From NCBI RefSeq assembly GCF_016741855.1, contig NZ_JAERRH010000005.1:186001-250000 (forward strand): a stretch of 64,000 nucleotides of DNA, written 5' to 3'. A program made the translations under genes and the position numbers. Below, one piece after another: positions 57,578 through 64,000 of this stretch. Within the stretch, counting starts at the first letter, position 1. Each line of letters starts with the position of its first letter. A model generated the notes under the pieces. That model did no database searches. It was not told where the DNA came from and saw nothing but the letters and a program-made list of their open reading frames with translations. The DNA is from Streptomyces musisoli (GTDB taxonomy: Bacteria > Actinomycetota > Actinomycetes > Streptomycetales > Streptomycetaceae).

Positions 57578-58531
57578 CTAGAGCCCCTCCGCGAGCACCA
57601 GCTCCCGGCACTCCTCCGGCGTCCCCCACGCCGAGCGCAGCGCCCGTGCCCTGGTCAGCCACAGGGACAGGCCGTACTCCGCCGTGTACCCGATCGCCCC
57701 GTGCAGGTGCAGTGCCGTACGGGCCGTCCGGTACGCCGCCTCGCACGCCGTGAGCTTGGCTGCGGCGACGTCCGCCGGGCGCAGGGACACCGCCGCGCCG
57801 AATAGCAGGGGCCGGGCGAACTCCAGCGCCGTCCTGGCGTCGGCCAGGCGGTGCTTGACCGCCTGGAAGGAGCCGACGGGGACCCCGAACTGGGTGCGTT
57901 GCCGCACGTAGGCGACGGTGCGGTCCAGCAGGGCCAGCCCCACGCCGAGGGCCTGGGCGGCGGTGGCGAGCCGGATCCACGTGAGCGCCCGGTCGTACGG
58001 CGGGGCCGGGGTGAGGAGCTCGCCGCCGGGGGCGAGCGGGGTCAGCCGGCGGGCGGGGTCCAGCGAGCGGCGCACCGGTCCGGGGGCCTGCGTGGACAGG
58101 TACAGGCCGCCGGGGGCCGGCGACAGACGCACGGAGGCCGCGTCGCCGTCGACGGCGTGACTCCCGGGCGCGGCCACCGTGGCCAGGTCCGTCCCGGCCG
58201 CCAGACCGGGCAGGAAGCGCTCCGCCAGCGGGGGACCGCCGAGGAGGACGGCCGCCCCGACCGTCTCCGCGAGCGGACCGGGCACCGCGTGCCGTCCCAA
58301 CTCGATGCACGCCACGGCGAGTTCCACCGGGCGCGGCCCCAGCCCGCCGTACTCCTCGGGTACCGCGAGGGCGAACACCCCGGCCCCGGCGATCCGCGAC
58401 CACAGCGCGCGCCCGCTCGCGTGGTCGCCGCGGCTCCAGTCCCGGATCACCGCGGGGGTGTCCGCGGCGGTCAGCATCGCGTGCAGCGAGCCGGCGAAGG
58501 CGCGCTGGTCGGCGTCGAGGAGGAAGCGCAT
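57578..58531 (-). CDS. Short acyl-CoA dehydrogenase (possible beta-type subunit)
   Basis: A 317-residue acyl-CoA dehydrogenase-fold protein, shorter than the usual 380. FALAVPEEYGGLGPRPVELA and VACIELGRHAVPGPLAETVG are the N-terminal part. RTQFGVPVGSFQAVKHRLAD then ARTALEFARPLLFGAA and HLHGAIGYTAEYGLSLWLTR are C-terminal FAD-contact motifs. The middle beta domain is reduced. Actinobacterial steroid degraders pair short and long acyl-CoA dehydrogenases into alpha2-beta2 enzymes; the adjacent long gene, overlapping by one base (TGATG), is the likely partner. Confidence 0.86.
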   Translation of the reverse strand: MRFLLDADQRAFAGSLHAMLTAADTPAVIRDWSRGDHASGRALWSRIAGAGVFALAVPEEYGGLGPRPVELAVACIELGRHAVPGPLAETVGAAVLLGGPPLAERFLPGLAAGTDLATVAAPGSHAVDGDAASVRLSPAPGGLYLSTQAPGPVRRSLDPARRLTPLAPGGELLTPAPPYDRALTWIRLATAAQALGVGLALLDRTVAYVRQRTQFGVPVGSFQAVKHRLADARTALEFARPLLFGAAVSLRPADVAAAKLTACEAAYRTARTALHLHGAIGYTAEYGLSLWLTRARALRSAWGTPEECRELVLAEGL

Positions 58532-59670
58532 CAGCGGCGTCCCTTCGGCAGGCCGAGCAGCCGCTCGGCGACGATGTCGCGCTGGATCTCGTTCGTGCCC
58601 GCGTAGACGGGCCCGGCGAGGGAGAAGACGTACCCCTCGGCCCAGGTGCCGTCGGCCAGTTCGCCCTCCGGGCCCAGCAGGTCGAGCGCCGTCTCGTGCA
58701 GGGCGAGGTCCAGCTCGGACCAGAACAGCTTGTTCATGCTGGTCTCCGGACCGAGCCGGTCGCCGTCCAGGACCCGGGAGGCGGCGGCATAGGTGAACAG
58801 CTGGTAGGCCCGGGCCCCGATCAGGGCGTCCGCCACCCCGGCGCGGGCGTGCTCGGGCGATCCCCGGTCCCGCCACAGGTCCCGCAGCCGCGCGGCCGAG
58901 GCCAGGAAGCGGCCCGGGGCGCGCAGGGTCAGCCCGCGTTCCTCGCCGGCCGTGGACATCGCGATCCGCCAGCCCTGCCCCGGCTCGCCGATCACGTCCT
59001 CGTCCGGGACGAACACGTCGTCCAGGAACAGCTCCGCGAAGGCCGGCTTGCCGTCCAGGCGGCCGATCGGGCGGACGGTGACGCCGGGCGCCCGCAGATC
59101 GAACATCAGGTAGGTGAGCCCCTGGTGCGGCCGGGCAGTGCCCGGTTCGCTGCGGAACAGACCGAAGGCCCGGTCCGCGAAGGCCGCCCGCGACGACCAG
59201 GTCTTCTGCCCGTTGAGCAGCCAGCCGCCGTCCGTCCGCACCGCCCGGGAGGAGAGCGCGGCGAGATCCGAGCCCGCCTCCGGCTCCGACCACGCCTGCG
59301 CCCACACCACCTCGCCGGTGGCCATCGGCGGCAGCACGCGCGCGCGTTGCTCCCGCGTGCCGTACTCGAAGAGCGTCGGCGCGAGCAGGCTGATGCCGTT
59401 CTGGCCGACCCGGCCCGGCGCGCCCGCCGCCCAGTACTCCTCCTCGAACACCAGCCGGCCGAGGAGCCCGGCGTCCCGCCCGCCGTACCGCTCCGGCCAG
59501 GACACCACCGACCAGTGGTCCGCGGCCAGTTCGGCCTCCCACGCGCGGTGTGCCGCGAAGCCCTCCGCCGTCTCCAGGGACGGCAGCGGCGTGCGCGGGA
59601 CGTGGGCGTCCAGCCAGGCCCGGGCCTTCCCGCGGAACTTCTCGTCGGCCGGGGAGTGGGTCAGGTCCAC
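58531..59670 (-). CDS. Acyl-CoA dehydrogenase (FadE30-like)
   Basis: A 379-residue acyl-CoA dehydrogenase of normal length. VVSWPERYGGRDAGLLGRLV, QAWSEPEAGSDLAALSSRAV (FAD/substrate loop, about 125), LLNGQKTWSSRAAFADRAFG, and the C-terminal GPVYAGTNEIQRDIVAERLL are all family motifs. GTG at 59670 (start MDLTHSPADEKFRGKARAWL) matches the usual N-terminus; a TTG nine codons earlier lies inside the operator and is less likely. The closest context is the steroid-ring gene fadE30 beside kstR2. It is first in a unit with the short dehydrogenase and divergent from the SDR. Confidence 0.88.
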   Translation of the reverse strand: MDLTHSPADEKFRGKARAWLDAHVPRTPLPSLETAEGFAAHRAWEAELAADHWSVVSWPERYGGRDAGLLGRLVFEEEYWAAGAPGRVGQNGISLLAPTLFEYGTREQRARVLPPMATGEVVWAQAWSEPEAGSDLAALSSRAVRTDGGWLLNGQKTWSSRAAFADRAFGLFRSEPGTARPHQGLTYLMFDLRAPGVTVRPIGRLDGKPAFAELFLDDVFVPDEDVIGEPGQGWRIAMSTAGEERGLTLRAPGRFLASAARLRDLWRDRGSPEHARAGVADALIGARAYQLFTYAAASRVLDGDRLGPETSMNKLFWSELDLALHETALDLLGPEGELADGTWAEGYVFSLAGPVYAGTNEIQRDIVAERLLGLPKGRR

Positions 59671-59692
59671 GGTGACGTCACCGTCCTTCCCT

Positions 59693-59706
59693 AACAAGTG
59701 TTTGGT
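59693..59706. promoter_or_regulatory. KstR2 box in the divergent promoter
   Basis: AACAAGTGTTTGGT matches the KstR2 operator AnCAAGnnCTTGnT at nine of its ten fixed positions. It is centred in a wider imperfect palindrome, CCTAACAA-GTGT-TTGGTAGG (59690-59709). It lies 23 bases from the dehydrogenase start and 16 bases from the SDR start, so one bound repressor could silence both directions. The SDR side has a TAGGTT -10-like element (59706-59711). Confidence 0.8.
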
Positions 59707-59722
59707 AGGTTAGCGTGGTCCC

Positions 59723-60508
59723 ATGACAGGCGTCGAGAGCCCGGCCTCCGTACCCGGGCACGGACTGCTGCGCGGGCGCACCGCCGTCGTCACCGCCGCG
59801 GCCGGCACCGGCATCGGCGGAGCCACCGCGCGCCGCTTCCTGGAAGAGGGCGCACGCGTGCTGATCAGCGACGCCCACCCGCGCCGGCTGAAGGAGCACG
59901 AGGCCGAACTGGGCCGGGAGTTCCCCGGCGCGGTCACCGCGGTGCCGTGCGACGTCACCGACGAGACCCAGGTGCGGGCGCTGTTCGAGGCGGCGGCAGC
60001 CGTGCACGGACGGCTGGACGTCGTCGTCAACAACGCCGGACTGGGCGGCACTTCGGCCCTCGTCGACATGACGGACGAACAGTGGACCCGCGTCCTGGAC
60101 GTCACGCTGAACGGCACCTTCCGCTGCACCCGGGCCGCCCTGCGCGCCATGCGCGGGACCGGCGGCGGGGTGATCGTGAACAACGCCTCCGTCGTCGGCT
60201 GGCGCGCCCAGGCCGGGCAGGCCCACTACGCCGCCGCCAAGGCCGCAGTGATGGCGCTGACCCGGTGCGCGGCGATCGAGGCCGCCGCGTTCGGCGTCCG
60301 GGTCAACGCGGTCGCCCCCAGCCTCGCGATGCACCCCCACCTGGAGAAGGTCACCTCCGCCGGCCTGCTCGCCGAACTGACCGGGCGGGAGGCCTTCGGC
60401 CGGGCCGCGCAGCCCTGGGAGGTGGCCAACGTGATCGTCTTCCTCGCCTCCGGCTACTCCTCCTACATGACCGGCGAGGTCGTCGCCGTCAGCAGCCAGC
60501 ACCCCTGA
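59723..60508 (+). CDS. Short-chain dehydrogenase/reductase
   Basis: A 261-residue SDR, complete, unlike the remnant at 3253. LRGRTAVVTAAAGTGIGGAT (about 17-36) is a variant of the TGxxxGxG nucleotide motif. VVNNAGLGGTSALVDM (NNAG, about 94), VIVNNASVVGWRAQAGQAHY then AAAKAAVMALTR holds the Ser-Tyr-Lys set. Context with KstR2 suggests it is the counterpart of the mycobacterial Rv3559c-type SDR in HIP ring degradation. ATG at 59723, only about 5 bases from the predicted transcription start. kstR2 follows 26 bases later. Confidence 0.88.
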   Translation: MTGVESPASVPGHGLLRGRTAVVTAAAGTGIGGATARRFLEEGARVLISDAHPRRLKEHEAELGREFPGAVTAVPCDVTDETQVRALFEAAAAVHGRLDVVVNNAGLGGTSALVDMTDEQWTRVLDVTLNGTFRCTRAALRAMRGTGGGVIVNNASVVGWRAQAGQAHYAAAKAAVMALTRCAAIEAAAFGVRVNAVAPSLAMHPHLEKVTSAGLLAELTGREAFGRAAQPWEVANVIVFLASGYSSYMTGEVVAVSSQHP

Positions 60509-60534
60509 GGCGGGGAGCAGACCACAATGGGTGC

Positions 60535-61146
60535 GTGCCGACCAAGAAGAAGCCCCAGGTGACCGCGGCAGCGGCCCGGCGCGGCGAGCTCCTCAGCACC
60601 GCTGCCGAGGTATTCGCCGAGCACGGCTACAACGCCACCACCGTCCGCAGGATCGCCGACCACGCCGGGATGCTCGCGGGCAGCCTCTACTACCACTTCG
60701 ACTCCAAGGAGTCGATGCTCGAGGAGATCCTGCGGACCTTCCTCGACGAGCTGTGGGACGGCTACGACACCGTCCTCGCCTCCGGACTCGGCCCCCGGCA
60801 GACGCTGGAGGCACTGGTCACGGAGTCCTTCCGGGAGATCGACCGGCACCGCGCCGCCGTCGCCATCTACCAGAAGGAGAGCAAGCAGCTCGTCGCCCAG
60901 GACCGGTTCGCCTTCCTCGCCGAGTCCCAGCGCCGGTTCGAGAAGGCGTGGCTCAGCACGCTGGAACGCGGAGTCGCCGACCGGGTCTTCCGCGCCGACC
61001 TGGACGTCCGGCTCACCTACCGGTTCGTCAGGGACACCGTGTGGGTCGCCGCCTCCTGGTACCGGCCCGGCGGCCGGCACAGCCCCGAGGAGATCGCCCG
61101 GCAGTACCTGTCGATGGTGCTGGACGGGATCGCCGTACGCGAATAA
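60535..61146 (+). CDS. kstR2: TetR-family regulator KstR2
   Basis: A 203-residue TetR repressor. The HTH spans LSTAAEVFAEHGYNATTVRR then IADHAGMLAGSLYYHFDSKE (about 21-60). The ligand domain has the KstR2-typical stretches AAVAIYQKESKQLVAQDRFA and DLDVRLTYRFVRDTVWVAAS then WYRPGG, which closely recall the mycobacterial protein. KstR2 senses the CoA thioester of HIP and controls late steroid-ring degradation. GTG at 60535 is the in-frame start. It lies between SDR and thiolase genes and is probably autoregulated from the box at 59693-59706. Confidence 0.85.
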   Translation: MPTKKKPQVTAAAARRGELLSTAAEVFAEHGYNATTVRRIADHAGMLAGSLYYHFDSKESMLEEILRTFLDELWDGYDTVLASGLGPRQTLEALVTESFREIDRHRAAVAIYQKESKQLVAQDRFAFLAESQRRFEKAWLSTLERGVADRVFRADLDVRLTYRFVRDTVWVAASWYRPGGRHSPEEIARQYLSMVLDGIAVRE

Positions 61147-61169
61147 CCCTTTCCTGTGAGGGAGTCGTC

Positions 61170-62327
<1,158 letters not shown>

Positions 62328-62380
62328 GCACGACCCGGCACACGCCCCCCGCACAGGCCCGCGAGCGGCACCCCGGGACC

Positions 62381-63448
62381 TCAGTCCGCGACCCCGGCCC
62401 CACCGCCGGCCGGCAGCGCACCGATGACCTCCGCGGCCTGCGCCATCACCCGCTCCACCAGCTCCGCGCACGACGGCAGGTCGTCGATCACCCCGGCGAC
62501 CTGCCCGGCCGCCATCACCCCGAGGTCCGTACGGCCGTCCACCATCGCCGACTTCAGCAGCATCGGCGTGTTCGCGGCGAGCAGCACCTGGCTCCAGGAC
62601 AACTCCTTGCCGTGCCGGAGGGCGAGGCCGTCACGGACGAGCTGCCGCCAGGTGAGCCCCGACAGCCGCCGGAAGCCGGCCGCTTCCCGGACCGCACGGC
62701 CGAGCGCCCGTACACGGCCCGACCGCTCCAGCGCGTCCACCAGCTCCGAGCGCAGCATCCGGTGCGGCAGGCCGTCCACCGCCCGGGTCACCGTGACATC
62801 CCGGACCGTCGCCGCCAGATACCTCGCCTTCACCGCGTCCGGAACCGTCGACTCGGCGGTGAGCAGGAACCGGGTGCCCATCGCCACCCCCGCCGCCCCG
62901 TACGCCAGCGCCGCCACCAGGCCCCGCCCGTCGAAGAAGCCGCCCGCCGCCACGACGGGGATCCGCACCGCGTCCACCACCTGCGGCAGCAGTACGCTCG
63001 TCGCCACCTCGCCGGTGTGCCCGCCGCCCTCGCCGCCCTGCACGACCACCGCGTCCGCACCCCAGGCCGCCACCTTCTCGGCATGCCGCCGGGCGCCGAC
63101 GGACGGGATCACCACCACACCCGCCGCCTTCAGCCCGGCGATCAGCTCGGGGGAGGGGGCCAGGGCGAAGGAGGCCACCCGGACGCCCTCCTCCACCAGG
63201 ATCCGCACCCGGTCGCCCGCATCGCCCGCGTCGGCCCGCAGGTTCACCCCGAACGGCGCCTCCGTACGGGACCGCACCTCCCGTATCGCGTCCCGAAGCT
63301 GGTCGAGCGTCATCGTCGCCGAGGCCAGGATGCCGAGAGCGCCGGCGTTCGCCACCGCCGAGACCAGCCGCGGTCCGGCCACCCAGCCCATCCCCGTCTG
63401 CACGACCGGATGGCGCACCCCGACCAGCCGGGTGAGCGCGGTCTCCAT
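62381..63448 (-). CDS. ipdC: IpdC-like flavin reductase (nitronate monooxygenase fold)
   Basis: A 355-residue FMN (beta-alpha)8 protein of the nitronate monooxygenase/2-nitropropane dioxygenase family. VRHPVVQTGMGWVAGPRLVS, NAGALGILASATMTLDQLRD, FGVNLRAD and VVVQGGEGGGHTGEVATSVL then VAAGGFFDGRGLVAALAYGA bind FMN. Its length and position after IpdB match IpdC, which reduces the 5-OH-HIC-CoA intermediate of steroid C/D-ring breakdown. An ordinary nitronate oxidase is the alternative. ATG at 63448 overlaps the ipdB stop by one base. Convergent with the thiolase. Confidence 0.85.
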   Translation of the reverse strand: METALTRLVGVRHPVVQTGMGWVAGPRLVSAVANAGALGILASATMTLDQLRDAIREVRSRTEAPFGVNLRADAGDAGDRVRILVEEGVRVASFALAPSPELIAGLKAAGVVVIPSVGARRHAEKVAAWGADAVVVQGGEGGGHTGEVATSVLLPQVVDAVRIPVVAAGGFFDGRGLVAALAYGAAGVAMGTRFLLTAESTVPDAVKARYLAATVRDVTVTRAVDGLPHRMLRSELVDALERSGRVRALGRAVREAAGFRRLSGLTWRQLVRDGLALRHGKELSWSQVLLAANTPMLLKSAMVDGRTDLGVMAAGQVAGVIDDLPSCAELVERVMAQAAEVIGALPAGGGAGVAD

Positions 63449-64000
63449 CAGCCCCCCGTCCCGTCCGGCACCTCGCGCGTGCGCGCCCCGTCCGGGTCCA
63501 GCACCTCACGGATCAGCCGCAGCTCCTCCGCCTCGGGCTCCCTGGTGCACGGCACCCCGTCCGGCACGGCCAGCGGGAACCCCGTCGCCTCCCGCACCTG
63601 CTCCACGCTCGCCCCCGGATGCACCGACACCAGCCGCATGGAGCGGTCGGGCGTCGCGAAGTCCAGCACCCCGAGGTCGGTGACGACCCGGACGATGCGA
63701 TGGAAGCGTGCCGCGGCGCCCAGCCCGGCCGCCCGGTCGTACCCCACCCCGCACACCATGTCCACCCGCTCCACGAACACCCGCCGGGAATGCCTCGGCA
63801 CCCAGTAACTCGTCGGATTGTTCAGCGTGTTCAGCGGCGCCCCGCGGACCCCCAGCAGCTGTCTGCGCGGGCGCGCCCAGTCGCCGACACAGGAGATGTT
63901 CTGGTTGCCGTACCGGTCGAGCTGGCTCGCGCCCATCATCACGTGCCGCCGCCCGCCCGCCACCAGCTCCAGGTGCTGCCGGTAGGGCAGCCAGCCCTCC
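63448..64000 (-). CDS. ipdB: IpdB-like CoA-transferase-fold hydrolase subunit (partial)
   Basis: C-terminal 183 residues; the start lies beyond base 64000. EGWLPYRQHLELVAGGRRHV, MMGASQLDRYGNQNISCVGD then WARPRRQLLGVRGAPLNTLN and TSYWVPRHSRRVFVERVDMV, CGVGYDRAA are the conserved stretches of the IpdB subunit. With IpdA it opens the last steroid ring of COCHEA-CoA. The ipdB-ipdC order equals the mycobacterial one, and ipdA should lie just outside the window on this strand. It overlaps ipdC by one base. Confidence 0.88.
   Translation of the reverse strand, partial: EGWLPYRQHLELVAGGRRHVMMGASQLDRYGNQNISCVGDWARPRRQLLGVRGAPLNTLNNPTSYWVPRHSRRVFVERVDMVCGVGYDRAAGLGAAARFHRIVRVVTDLGVLDFATPDRSMRLVSVHPGASVEQVREATGFPLAVPDGVPCTREPEAEELRLIREVLDPDGARTREVPDGTGG

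Overview
The window is a very GC-rich, almost fully coding stretch of actinobacterial chromosome. G/C is strongly preferred at third codon positions, many genes start with GTG, and linked genes often overlap by 1-4 bases. The his-trp-lgt-glt content and order, PriA in place of separate HisA and TrpF, TrpM between trpC and trpB, and the HGxxPAAW and Trp-associated membrane proteins all point to Streptomyces. From memory the order resembles the S. coelicolor region from gltD to phoD; this was not checked by search. I saw no tRNA, rRNA, prophage, insertion sequence or CRISPR array. This is core chromosome with a few accessory islands.

Layout. 1-1201: a trypco2-domain protein followed by a trypsin-like protease that runs off the left edge, a two-gene unit of the predicted-conflict type. 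1445-10063: envelope and stress genes (CPA1 antiporter, collapsed SDR, MscS channel, dienelactone-hydrolase-like protein, Tat-exported PhoD phosphatase, membrane-anchored DsbA-like protein, membrane protein, DUF2252). 10312-13851: dnaE. 13923-20780: small basic protein, NYN-domain protein, ABC exporter pair, DUF2567 protein, YbaK, Lon-N protein and a hypothetical. 21183-22760: a beta-helix-like membrane protein. 22950-28671: hisD-hisC-hisB-small membrane protein-hisH-priA-ridA-hisF. 28836-30667: an ArsR-type regulator and MFS exporter behind a large palindromic operator. 31414-38468: hisI-trpE, three small membrane proteins, then trpC-trpM-trpB-trpA. 38566-40396: a second DsbA-like protein and lgt.

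40559-48996 (minus strand) is a tightly coupled seven-gene operon: four ADP-ribosylglycohydrolase paralogues, then ribokinase, a CaiB-type CoA transferase and a CitE-like lyase. It is the least explained system here. 49260-49991 is a VIT1/CCC1-type metal transporter with an iron-box-like site just before its start. 50499-56547 is gltBD, followed by a VWA protein.

57578-64000 looks like a steroid C/D-ring (HIP) catabolic cluster: two acyl-CoA dehydrogenases, an SDR, KstR2, FadA6, IpdC and partial IpdB. A near-consensus KstR2 box lies in the divergent promoter.

How the genes work together: PriA links the his and trp pathways by supplying both isomerisations, and no trpF is seen. HisHF and GltBD are glutamine-dependent. 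hisG, hisE, trpD and trpG are not in the window. A recurring oddity is short tandem GC-rich repeats beginning at or just after stop codons (antiporter, hisF, DUF2567) or filling intergenic gaps (20897-21151, 50219-50310).
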